Source: Niabella sp.
Lineage (GTDB): Bacteria > Bacteroidota > Bacteroidia > Chitinophagales > Chitinophagaceae
Reading direction: 5' to 3'
Length of the DNA: 64,000 nt
Assembly (NCBI GenBank): GCA_027493055.1
Contig: JAPUDO010000076.1
Location: 62,001 to 126,000, forward strand
Shown here: positions 24,660-32,781 of the stretch, in pieces
Numbering within the stretch: the stretch's first letter is position 1
Layout of the letters: every line of letters starts with the position of its first letter
The notes under the pieces: generated by a model
Seen by the model: only the letters and a program-made list of their open reading frames with translations
Database searches by the model: none
Told to the model about the DNA's origin: nothing
Made by a program: the position numbers and the translations under genes

Positions 24660-26936
24660 TTATGGAGCAGTGCTCATAGAAAAAGGATAGTCTGATTTTG
24701 CCAGCCCTCTTATTTTGTTGGGCTGTGCGCTCAAACCAAAACTAATGGAGCCTCCTTTCAATAGTTCAAAATGGTCGAAATAATTCTTTGTGCGGGCTTT
24801 CCCATTCATAGCAACCGACTGTACATACCTGTTGGCCGCGCTATTCTGAGGTGCATTAATTACTAATTTTTTTCCATTTTCAAAATGAACCTCGGCTTTC
24901 TTAAATAAAGGAGTTCCGATTACATATTGTGTACTGGCCGGTGTTACGGGGTAAAATCCTAATGCAGAAAACACATACCATGCAGAAGTTTGCCCGTTAT
25001 CTTCATCGCCACAATATCCCTCGGCAGAGGAATTATATAACCTGTTCATTACCTCCCGTACCCAATACTGCGATTTCCACGGCTGACCGGCATAGTTGTA
25101 CAGATATACCATATGCTGTATAGGCTGATTACCATGCGCATACTGACCCATACCCATTATCTGCATTTCACGCATCTCATGAATGATTGATCTGTAATAG
25201 CTGTTATCTCCAAAGTCGGGGGGCATTATAAAAATGGAATCCAACATGGTGATGAACATTTTATTGCCACCCATTAACCCCTTCAGGCCTTCAATATCCT
25301 GGAATACGCTCCAGGAGTAATGCCAGCTATTACCTTCTGTAAACGCTCCGCCCCAGGAATACGGATTGAAAGGAGTAGTAAAACTGCCGTCTTCATTTTT
25401 TGGACGCATCAGTAAGGTCTGAGGATCGAACAACTTTTTATAATTCATTGCCCGTTCTTTATATACATTTATTTCAGAAGCCGGTTTCCCCAATGCCTTA
25501 CCAAAGGCATAGATTGCGTAGTCATCATACGCATACTCCAATGAGCGGGCTACGTTTTCATTAATTTTTACATCATTAGGCACATAACCGAGCCGGTTGT
25601 AATATTGTACGCCCCGTCTTCCTGTAGCATTAGGGCCTTCATTGTTAGCGCCATGCACCAGCGCCTGCCACAACGTTTCTGTATCGTAGCCCCGTAAGCC
25701 TTTTAAATAAGCATCCGATACCACTGAAGCTGAATTATTGCCTACCATAACCGCACGATAGCCCGGCGAGGACCATTCGGGCAACCAGCCCCCTTCTTTA
25801 AAATCACTGATAAGACCCTGCTGCATTTCTTTTGCAATAGAAGGATATACAAAATGAAGGAAAGGATATAATGCGCGGAAGGTATCCCAGAAACCCGTTC
25901 CGGCAAATTTATATCCCGGCTCAGTTTTACCTGTATAAGGGCTGTAATGCACTATTTTGCCTCCTGCATCTTTTTCGTACATCTTTAAAGGAAAGAAAAC
26001 CATGCGGTACAGGCAGGAATAAAAGGTACGCATCTGCTCGTCAGTGCCACCTGATACTTTTATACGGCCCAATACATCTTCCCATATTTTTTTCCCTTCA
26101 TTCTTTACTGCGTCAAAATCTTTATTACCGATCTCCGCGCTTAAATTCAAAGCCGCCTGCTCAAAGCTGATAAATGATGATGCCACTTTTGCATTTACCA
26201 CATCGCCCCTTTTCAAACCTTTAAAACCAATTACAGCTCCTGCATGTTTGCTGCTTATTTCATCATTGCCGGAAAATTTATTTTCATCCCATGTGGCTTT
26301 ATAATCAAAGCTCCTGTCAAACTGTATAATGAAATAGTTCTTAAAATTCTCGGGCACACTGCCACTGTTCCTTGTACTGTAACCAATGATCTTATTTTCC
26401 GAGGGAATGATCTTTATATAAGAACCCCTGTCAATAGCATCTATAACTACGTAAGCGCTGTCTGTTTTGGGAAAAGTGAAGCGGAAGCGGGCAGCGCGCT
26501 CCGTTGGGGTTATCTCTGTTGTTACATCAGCATCTGCCAGGTACACTTTATAATAATGTGGCTGCGCTACTTCTGTTTTGTGCGAAAACCAGCTGGCGCG
26601 CTCTTCTTCCTTAAACCTCATTTTACCGGTTATGGGCATTATGGCAAAATACCCGTAATCGTTCATCCATGGAGAGGGCTGATGCGTTTGCTTAAAGCCT
26701 ACTATCTTATCCTCGCTGTATTTGTAAGCCCAGCCATCGCCCATCTTACCTGTTTGCGGCGTCCATAGGTTCATACCCCAGGGCAGACCAATAGCCGGGT
26801 AGGTATTACCATTAGATAATTCAAATTTTGATAATGTGCCCATCAGGGGATTTACATAATCAATAGGTTGTTGCGCATGGGCTGTAATGGTTCCAAGCGC
26901 CAGACAAAAAGCAAAGAGTTTTTTTGCAATATTCAT
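24660..26936 (-). CDS. GH92 exo-alpha-mannosidase
   Basis: Calcium-dependent inverting exo-mannosidase, probably periplasmic. It has 758 residues with a signal peptide ending at AHAQ (about 21). The N-terminal beta-sandwich is followed by the helical catalytic barrel: GFWDTFR (348-354), EGNSWHYSW with the likely acid Glu at about 534, HGNQP (601-605), and GDEDNGQTSAWYVFSALGF (from 643) with the Asp-x-Asp pair that serves as base in the characterised Bacteroides enzyme. The position after HGN is Gln, whereas alpha-1,2-specific enzymes have Glu there as far as I recall, so the linkage may differ. Third gene of the leftward GH92-GH125-GH92 set. Confidence 0.93.
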   Translation of the reverse strand: MNIAKKLFAFCLALGTITAHAQQPIDYVNPLMGTLSKFELSNGNTYPAIGLPWGMNLWTPQTGKMGDGWAYKYSEDKIVGFKQTHQPSPWMNDYGYFAIMPITGKMRFKEEERASWFSHKTEVAQPHYYKVYLADADVTTEITPTERAARFRFTFPKTDSAYVVIDAIDRGSYIKIIPSENKIIGYSTRNSGSVPENFKNYFIIQFDRSFDYKATWDENKFSGNDEISSKHAGAVIGFKGLKRGDVVNAKVASSFISFEQAALNLSAEIGNKDFDAVKNEGKKIWEDVLGRIKVSGGTDEQMRTFYSCLYRMVFFPLKMYEKDAGGKIVHYSPYTGKTEPGYKFAGTGFWDTFRALYPFLHFVYPSIAKEMQQGLISDFKEGGWLPEWSSPGYRAVMVGNNSASVVSDAYLKGLRGYDTETLWQALVHGANNEGPNATGRRGVQYYNRLGYVPNDVKINENVARSLEYAYDDYAIYAFGKALGKPASEINVYKERAMNYKKLFDPQTLLMRPKNEDGSFTTPFNPYSWGGAFTEGNSWHYSWSVFQDIEGLKGLMGGNKMFITMLDSIFIMPPDFGDNSYYRSIIHEMREMQIMGMGQYAHGNQPIQHMVYLYNYAGQPWKSQYWVREVMNRLYNSSAEGYCGDEDNGQTSAWYVFSALGFYPVTPASTQYVIGTPLFKKAEVHFENGKKLVINAPQNSAANRYVQSVAMNGKARTKNYFDHFELLKGGSISFGLSAQPNKIRGLAKSDYPFSMSTAP

Positions 26937-27002
26937 TATTCCTGTTTTTAGTGTATACTTTTTTTATTGTGCGGGCATATAATAGATAGCAGCGAAATTG
27001 TT

Positions 27003-27016
27003 CCGATAACTATCGG
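27003..27016. repeat. CCGATA/TATCGG palindrome between GH125 and GH92 genes
   Basis: Perfect 6-bp arms with an AC spacer in the 136-bp gap. Same family as 2846, 24474 and 28556. It may influence message stability between the two cistrons. Confidence 0.55.
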
Positions 27017-27072
27017 GACTCCGTTTATCTGCGCTATATAGTTATTGGTCAAATGGAGACCATCAGACCAGG

Positions 27073-28494
27073 TTATGCAAGCAAACCCGGCTTTTCTTTA
27101 AACGTTTTCCATAACAGCTCACCAAATAAAGTGTTTGTCCATGCGAACCAGGGGCGTGTAAAGTTCTTGGGATCATCTTTATGGAAAGACTCGTGCATAA
27201 AGCCTGTGCCTCCATGTGATTTTTGCAATGTTTGAATACACTGCCTGATCTCTGCATCATTATGGGAGGTAAGCGCTTTCATAATAAGGCTCATGGGCCA
27301 AATCATGTCCAGGCCAATATGTGGGCCGCCAATACCTTCTCCGGCAGCACCCTTAAAAAAGAAGGGGTTTTCCTTAGACCATACAAATTTCCGGGTGTTT
27401 ACGTATAACGGATCATTTGTGGATACAGCGCCCAGGTAAGGCAATCCTAAAAGGCTGGGCACATTGGCATCGTCCATGAGTACAGCGCTGCCATAACCAT
27501 TTACTTCAAAAGCATATAGTTTACCAAACTGCGGATGTGTGGCTACTGCATGTTTCTTTAAAGCACTTTCCACTTCTGTAGCCAAAGCAGTAAGCGCTGC
27601 TGCCAGCTTCGCATCTTTAGATATCTTAGAAACCATCTCGGCAGCTTGTTTAAGGCTTACCACCGCAAAAAAGTTAGAGGGAATGAGGTATGCAAAAATG
27701 GTTGCGTCATCGCTGGGCCTGAACATGGAGCAAATAAGCCCGTTAGGCCTTACGGGATAACCGTAGCCGGCCATAGGCACGCCATCCGTAGCCCATGAGG
27801 TTTCTCTTTGAAAACTATAAGGGCCTTTACCCTCTTTACGCTGCTGCTCTTTAAAGGTTTTTAAAGTTAAAGCTATGGCCTCTTTCCACAAGGCATCAAA
27901 CGGGGTTGTATCGCCGGTCTGTTTCCAGAAATGATAAGCCAGTCTTATGGGATAGCAAAGAGAGTCTATTTCCCATTTACGCTCATGTATGCCCGGCTTC
28001 ATATCGGTTCTGTCGCTCTTTTTCCATTTACTGATCTCTGTATCATCATTGTAAAAGGCATTGGCATAGGGATCTTTCAATATAAAATGCGTTTGCTTAT
28101 TGATCACCCCTGCGATCAGTTTATGCAGGGCATTATCTTCCCGGGTGAACTGAAGGTAAGGGAATACCTGTGCGGAACTGTCGCGAAGCCACATCGCGTC
28201 AATATCTCCTGTAATCACATACGTATCAGGTCGTCCGTTTGGTTCTGAATAAAACACTGTGGTATCCAGCGTATTGGGAAAGCAGTTGCCAAATAGCCAT
28301 GCCAACTCTTTGTTTTTTACTTTAGACTGAAAAATTTTAATCGCGTTCTCAATGGCAGCGCTTTTAAAGTGTCTTTCAGACTCAGGCCACCGTACCACAG
28401 GAAAATCCTGGGCTGATTGCGCAAAAGAAAATTTATTAAACGCCAACCCAGCGCTTAAGACGCCTGTGTTTTGAAGAAATGTTTTCCGGTTCAT
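27073..28494 (-). CDS. GH125 exo-alpha-1,6-mannosidase
   Basis: Metal-independent inverting exo-alpha-1,6-mannosidase (formerly DUF1237), 473 residues. The N-terminus MNRKTFLQNTGVLSAG resembles a Tat-type signal with one Arg, cleaved near SFAQ (about 26). The alpha/alpha barrel includes GDIDAMWLRDSSAQVFPYL, FRPSDDATIFAYLIPSNFFA, GGPHIGLDMIWPMSL and, near the C-terminus, RPWFAWTNTLFGELLW, all family signatures. It would trim the alpha-1,6 backbone of mannan after the GH92 enzymes remove side chains and GH76 cuts the backbone. Middle gene of the leftward set, 66 bp after the upstream GH92 stop. Confidence 0.93.
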   Translation of the reverse strand: MNRKTFLQNTGVLSAGLAFNKFSFAQSAQDFPVVRWPESERHFKSAAIENAIKIFQSKVKNKELAWLFGNCFPNTLDTTVFYSEPNGRPDTYVITGDIDAMWLRDSSAQVFPYLQFTREDNALHKLIAGVINKQTHFILKDPYANAFYNDDTEISKWKKSDRTDMKPGIHERKWEIDSLCYPIRLAYHFWKQTGDTTPFDALWKEAIALTLKTFKEQQRKEGKGPYSFQRETSWATDGVPMAGYGYPVRPNGLICSMFRPSDDATIFAYLIPSNFFAVVSLKQAAEMVSKISKDAKLAAALTALATEVESALKKHAVATHPQFGKLYAFEVNGYGSAVLMDDANVPSLLGLPYLGAVSTNDPLYVNTRKFVWSKENPFFFKGAAGEGIGGPHIGLDMIWPMSLIMKALTSHNDAEIRQCIQTLQKSHGGTGFMHESFHKDDPKNFTRPWFAWTNTLFGELLWKTFKEKPGLLA

Positions 28495-28555
28495 AAGTAA
28501 ATTTATTATAAATATTTGTTTTATATAACAATCAACCGTATCTGACCGCCTGATC

Positions 28556-28567
28556 CCGATTTATCGG
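28556..28567. repeat. CCGAT/ATCGG palindrome overlapping the GH92 stop codon
   Basis: Arms CCGAT and ATCGG with a TT spacer. The stop codon of the second GH92 gene (28561-28563) lies inside it. Same palindrome family as 27003 and 2846. Confidence 0.55.
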
Positions 28568-30891
28568 ATACCAGCTGTATCAGTAAAAATTACAAGATCT
28601 TTGCCTTGTTGCAACTGTTTATGCTGAATAGTGTATTCTTCTATTTTTTGACCTCCGTATGTTATTTTTCTTATGTGCTCGCCATTCCCTTTTTTCAGAA
28701 TATTGAATGTCTTACCGTTCAGATCAAAAGCCACTTTATCGAATAAAGGTACAGTGATAAGATATTCCGGATCGGCTGGTGAATAAGTATATAACCCTAT
28801 TGCATTCAGCACATACCATGACGACATTTCACCAGCATCGTCCATACCTGCATAGGCCAGCCTTTCGGGGCCCATCCTGTAATATTTATCCAATATTAGA
28901 TTCAATATCCGCTGCGCTTTTTCCTGCTTACCTATAAAGTAATAAAGATAGGGTGAGCTATGGCCAGGCTGGTTCCCATGGCAGTATTGACCAATGAAAG
29001 TGGTAAGATTATGTGCCTCATAGCCTTTCCAGGGAATGGTAAACAAAGAGTCCAGTTTTTTTTCGAAGGCGCTTTTATCAGGATACAGCTCAATAAAACC
29101 TTCGGGATCATGTGGTGCAAAAAAAGCAGACTGCCAGCCATTGGCCTCGCGGTACATATACTCGAAATAAGGCTGCTCAGGGTTAAAGGGCGTGATCCAG
29201 TTTCCGTTAGCCAGGCGTCCCCGCATTAATTGCGTAGAGGGGTCAAAAAGATGCTTATAACTATCCGCCCTTTTTATCAGCCTTTTATAATTTGCATCAT
29301 CATTCAATGCTTTTGCCAATAATGCTGTAGCATAATCGTCATACGAATATTCCTGTGTTTTGGTAACTGCAGCTTTGGCTACGGTTTCCAGCTTAGGGTT
29401 TGGAACATCCATTTCCGATATCCAGCCCCGTTCCATATATTCCTGGAGATGGGGCCGCCCCCCTTTACCATCTACAAAAGCATTGTTCAGCAACAGCCTG
29501 TAAGCCTTTTGAACATCAAAGCCTCTTATGCCTCTCAGGTAGCTTCCTGCAACAAATACAGAAGCGTGATCCCCATGAAAGAAAGTAGGCATATACCCTT
29601 TTATCTCGCCCCGATCTGTTATGGATCTGATCACATCAGTTGTTATATCAGGAGCAATCATACCCAGCAGTACCAGCTTATTCCTGTAATCATCCCAGAA
29701 AGACGGGTCGCTATAATACCTGAAGCCTTTATTTGCCACCTCCCCTTTTGCGTTCCTGAACGCGCCGTTTGCATCGCTCAATAGCACAGGCCATAGAAAA
29801 GAGCGATACAATGTAGAGTAGAATGTTTCCTTTTGATCGGCCGTTCCGCCGGAAACCTTTATTTTAGACAATAGCGCATCCCAGGCATTTTCAGCATCGG
29901 CCTTGACCTCCTCAAAGCTTTTAGACATCATTTCTGATTCGAGGTTCATCCTGGCATTCTCAACGCTCACGTAGGAAAAGCCTATTTTTATTTCCAGTGG
30001 ATCGCTTACATTTTTACTTTCGGCATAGTTTACAATAGTTACCTCTGCATCCCCGTCTTTAAGAGACTCTATATTCTTTATCCTGTGATTAGCTACAGCG
30101 TAAAAGAAAAAAGAAGCTCCAGTTTCCTGATAGCCAGCAAAACTGTTATCGCCTTTTTGCTCTATTTTCCAGTTATGCACTTTTTCATTGGAGCGCGAAA
30201 GATCGGCAAGCAGTTTTTTGTGCTGTCCGTTCCTGTAAGTATATTTATGATAGGCGCAACGCAAGGTGGAAGTTACTTCTGCATTAATCCCGTACTTTTC
30301 CAGGTACACCTGATAATAACCCGGACGGGCTGATTCATTGGCATGTGTAAAACGGGAGTAATAGGTTTTGGGAGCTATGTTTCCGCTAACAGCAATAAAC
30401 GGAGCATAACAAAGATTCCAGTGACCTTTGCTGGTATGGGCAAAAGCGTAAATAACAGTATCCTCGTATTGATACCCCGAACCGCTGCGCCACATAGTTA
30501 CTGGCGTAACCTGTACCATGGAATTGGGTAAAGAGGCTCCCGGAAAGGTTTCTCCACCCCATGCCCTGCGTGTTGGCTTATACCCCAGGTCTGCGCTGTC
30601 CCATAAAGTAGTTGTTCCTATAAATGGATTTACAAAATCTGTTAGGCGCGGCGCCTTTTTCTGTGCCAGGCCTGTTGAAGCTACTGTTAACAGAAATATT
30701 ATCCCCCAAATATATACCGGCCTGGTAACCGTTTTTTTTCCTGTAAAATAACAAGACCCTTCCCGGCCTGGAAATGGCTGGTCATTTCTTATGTAAAACG
30801 TTGAAAAAAAGATAGTTGGCAAAATCGTTTTTGCTATAAAGATAGAAAATTTATTCAATAAACAAAATTTATCTATATTATGTTTCCGCAA
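28561..30891 (-). CDS. GH92 family glycoside hydrolase, divergent active site, start uncertain
   Basis: Secreted GH92 protein; the intact frame has 776 residues. Motifs: SFWDDYR (397-403), EANGWQ with the likely acid Glu at 582, HGNQP (638), and GMDDAGEMSSWYVLNAIGL (from 682). Against the other GH92 here (GDEDNGQTSAW), the first Asp of the Asp-x-Asp pair is Met and the His after EGNSW is replaced, so activity or linkage may differ. The start is a problem. The signal peptide (VYIWGIIFLLTVASTGLAQ) begins only near residue 59, and no ATG, GTG or TTG lies in frame close before it. The ATG at 30891 leaves about 20 bp to the divergent sigma gene. An ATG at 30785 would reach this frame if the A8 tract at 30732-30739 were read as A9. 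Confidence 0.85.
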   Translation of the reverse strand: MRKHNIDKFCLLNKFSIFIAKTILPTIFFSTFYIRNDQPFPGREGSCYFTGKKTVTRPVYIWGIIFLLTVASTGLAQKKAPRLTDFVNPFIGTTTLWDSADLGYKPTRRAWGGETFPGASLPNSMVQVTPVTMWRSGSGYQYEDTVIYAFAHTSKGHWNLCYAPFIAVSGNIAPKTYYSRFTHANESARPGYYQVYLEKYGINAEVTSTLRCAYHKYTYRNGQHKKLLADLSRSNEKVHNWKIEQKGDNSFAGYQETGASFFFYAVANHRIKNIESLKDGDAEVTIVNYAESKNVSDPLEIKIGFSYVSVENARMNLESEMMSKSFEEVKADAENAWDALLSKIKVSGGTADQKETFYSTLYRSFLWPVLLSDANGAFRNAKGEVANKGFRYYSDPSFWDDYRNKLVLLGMIAPDITTDVIRSITDRGEIKGYMPTFFHGDHASVFVAGSYLRGIRGFDVQKAYRLLLNNAFVDGKGGRPHLQEYMERGWISEMDVPNPKLETVAKAAVTKTQEYSYDDYATALLAKALNDDANYKRLIKRADSYKHLFDPSTQLMRGRLANGNWITPFNPEQPYFEYMYREANGWQSAFFAPHDPEGFIELYPDKSAFEKKLDSLFTIPWKGYEAHNLTTFIGQYCHGNQPGHSSPYLYYFIGKQEKAQRILNLILDKYYRMGPERLAYAGMDDAGEMSSWYVLNAIGLYTYSPADPEYLITVPLFDKVAFDLNGKTFNILKKGNGEHIRKITYGGQKIEEYTIQHKQLQQGKDLVIFTDTAGIR
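30819..30834. promoter_or_regulatory. LacI-type palindrome in the mannan locus divergent gap
   Basis: GCAAAATCGTTTTTGC; read on the other strand it is GCAAAAACGATTTTGC. Six-base arms GCAAAA/TTTTGC surround a CG-containing centre, the form expected of LacI/GalR/PurR operators. It lies between the GH92 and sigma factor genes. The lacI gene itself is preceded by a half-matching GCAAAATCGTTTTTTT at 42628. A second AAAACGTT-like core is at about 30796. Ownership by the LacI regulator at 41.5 kb is inference. Confidence 0.5.
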
Positions 30892-30912
30892 TCTTTGTAT
30901 TTTCGCTGGCCG

Positions 30913-31491
30913 ATGAACGAAAGCCGTAGAAAATATTTACTGCACGCGATTGCCGAATATAGTGACCAGTCTGCCTTTGACGAGCTTTTTACCTTTTATT
31001 TCCCCGCGCTGGTACCTTTTGCAAATAATATTGTTAAAGATGTGCAACTGGCAGAGGAAGTAGTGGAAGATGTTTTTGTGAAGCTATGGCACAACAGGAA
31101 AACGATGGTATCTATCAGGAGTTTTTCACATTATATATATACGGCCACTAAATACACAGCGATTAGCTCTTTAAAAAATCAACGGACCATTCTGTATGAA
31201 GACTTTTCAGAAGATCTCCGGTTAACCTATAGCAGCCCTGAAACTATTTTTATCAGCAATGAAAATATCGCAGGAATAGCAATGGCTATTAATGAGCTGC
31301 CGCCAAAATGCAGGCTGGTATTCAGACTGATAAAAGAAGAAGGGTTGAAATACGAAGAGGTGGCACAGTTACTCCAGATCTCTGTTAAAACAGTTGAAAG
31401 GCAGATGTCTATTGCTACTAAAAAGCTGATTACTGCGTTACAGCGCATGCTTCCAGAGCTGCGGGATCATCTCAAACAGAAAAAAGCTTAA
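30913..31491 (+). CDS. ECF RNA polymerase sigma factor, Bacteroidota expansion family
   Basis: Directs RNA polymerase to the locus when released by the FecR protein. The start at 30913 (MNESRRKYLLHAIAEYSDQ) gives 192 residues and fits the family; an ATG at 30880 adds 11 residues. Region 2 is at about 15-85 (AFDELFTFYFPALVPFANNIV, AEEVVEDVFVKLWHNR). Region 4 is at about 125-185 (INELPPKCRLVFRLIKEEGLKYEEVAQLLQISVKTVERQM), with a clear helix-turn-helix. First gene of the rightward arm, 67 bp before fecR. Confidence 0.93.
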   Translation: MNESRRKYLLHAIAEYSDQSAFDELFTFYFPALVPFANNIVKDVQLAEEVVEDVFVKLWHNRKTMVSIRSFSHYIYTATKYTAISSLKNQRTILYEDFSEDLRLTYSSPETIFISNENIAGIAMAINELPPKCRLVFRLIKEEGLKYEEVAQLLQISVKTVERQMSIATKKLITALQRMLPELRDHLKQKKA

Positions 31492-31558
31492 TTTTTTTTT
31501 ATCCCTGTTGAGGGTTTTGCCTTTTCTAACCCGACTATATAATATAGAATTGGTTAAA

Positions 31559-32629
31559 ATGGACAGAAACAGGCTTATTGAGCTACTTAGAAAAAAAGAA
31601 TCGGGGGTTATTACACTCTCTGAAATCCGTGAGCTTAATGAGTATTTGAAAACTAATACAGATGACAAAATCATCGCCGATGCATTAAATGCTGTACTGG
31701 CCGGGTCTTTTAAAGTTGAACATGATTATCAGCCTGGTGAAATTCAGCGCCACGTTAAAAATCTTCATGATAAGATTAATACGGACCTGAACACAGGGCT
31801 TTCTGCGGGGAAACCGAATAAAAACAGGCTTATTATAATGATAAGCGCCATTGCAGCTTCTTTGATCTTAGGAATTGCCGGCTATTACTTTATTTATTCA
31901 GGCAGTCAACATAATACGGTGGCAAAAAATGTACTATCAACAAAAAAAGGCTCTAAATCAACCTTAGAACTCCCTGACGGCACTAAAGTATGGCTGAATG
32001 CTGATACCAGACTTACTTACGATAAAAATTATGGGGAAAAAATAAGAGCGGTGGAGCTCACCGGAGAGGCCTACTTTGATGTAGTTAAAGATGCAGACCA
32101 CCCGTTTATTGTTCGTACAAAATTTATGGATATAAAAGTATTAGGTACTGCATTTAATGTAAGAGCCTATGCAAATGAAACAAATACGCAAACATCATTG
32201 CTCAGAGGCAAAGTGGAAATATCCCTGCGAAATAAAAAGGCGGAAAAAATTATTCTGAAACCTAATGAAAAGATTATCCTGAACAATGCAGATGTGCTCA
32301 CTGACAATAACAATATAGCTTCCAAAAGGAAGGAAATGCCCATATTGTCTGTTGTAGCTATCAAAACAAACAAAACAGATTCTACTGCTAATGAAATACA
32401 ATGGACCAAAAACAGGTTAGTATTTGACCAGACAGATTTTGGTGAAATTATTACAGAACTTGAACGATGGTACAACGTGCAAGCGGTGATTAAGGACTCT
32501 TCGATCCTTCCCAGGAAGCTAAGCGGAATCTTTGAAAATGAAAGCCTGCCGGAAGTGCTTGAATCTTTTAAATTGGCAGCAGGATTTAATTACCGGATCT
32601 CAGACAACACTTTAACGATTTATAAATAA
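31559..32629 (+). CDS. FecR family anti-sigma factor
   Basis: Inner membrane protein that holds the neighbouring ECF sigma factor and responds to its SusC partner through the periplasm. The start at 31559 (MDRNRLIELLRKKESG) gives 356 residues; a TTG 17 codons earlier is less likely. A cytosolic helical N-terminus (about 1-80) is followed by one membrane helix (about 92-112, IIMISAIAASLILGIAGYYF). Then comes the FecR domain (about 135-230, LPDGTKVWLNADTRLTYD, LTGEAYFDV, LGTAFNVRAY) and a DUF4974 domain at the C-terminus (FGEIITELERWYNV to NTLTIYK). Confidence 0.93.
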   Translation: MDRNRLIELLRKKESGVITLSEIRELNEYLKTNTDDKIIADALNAVLAGSFKVEHDYQPGEIQRHVKNLHDKINTDLNTGLSAGKPNKNRLIIMISAIAASLILGIAGYYFIYSGSQHNTVAKNVLSTKKGSKSTLELPDGTKVWLNADTRLTYDKNYGEKIRAVELTGEAYFDVVKDADHPFIVRTKFMDIKVLGTAFNVRAYANETNTQTSLLRGKVEISLRNKKAEKIILKPNEKIILNNADVLTDNNNIASKRKEMPILSVVAIKTNKTDSTANEIQWTKNRLVFDQTDFGEIITELERWYNVQAVIKDSSILPRKLSGIFENESLPEVLESFKLAAGFNYRISDNTLTIYK

Positions 32630-32686
32630 TATTATTTAACTATAAAATCCATATACAATATGAAGCAATAGACTATAAATAAAATA

Positions 32687-32713
32687 GCGAAGAATGCTCG
32701 CAACATTCTTCGC
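32687..32713. promoter_or_regulatory. Stable hairpin between fecR and susC
   Basis: Perfect 10-bp arms GCGAAGAATG and CATTCTTCGC with a 7-base loop, 70 bp before the SusC start. No U-run follows on the plus strand (CTGAAAAAAAC), so it is not a standard terminator. It may act as a processing or stability element separating regulator and transporter cistrons. Confidence 0.5.
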
Positions 32714-32781
32714 CTGAAAAAAACAGACAGAGACAATTGCTTGGCTGCAATATTCTATCACATTTAAATCATAACGAAAAT

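Noticed and set aside
32687-32713. Hairpin before susC as a factor-independent terminator
   Set aside because: No U-run follows on the plus strand and the downstream susC gene needs to be expressed; kept as a processing or stability element.
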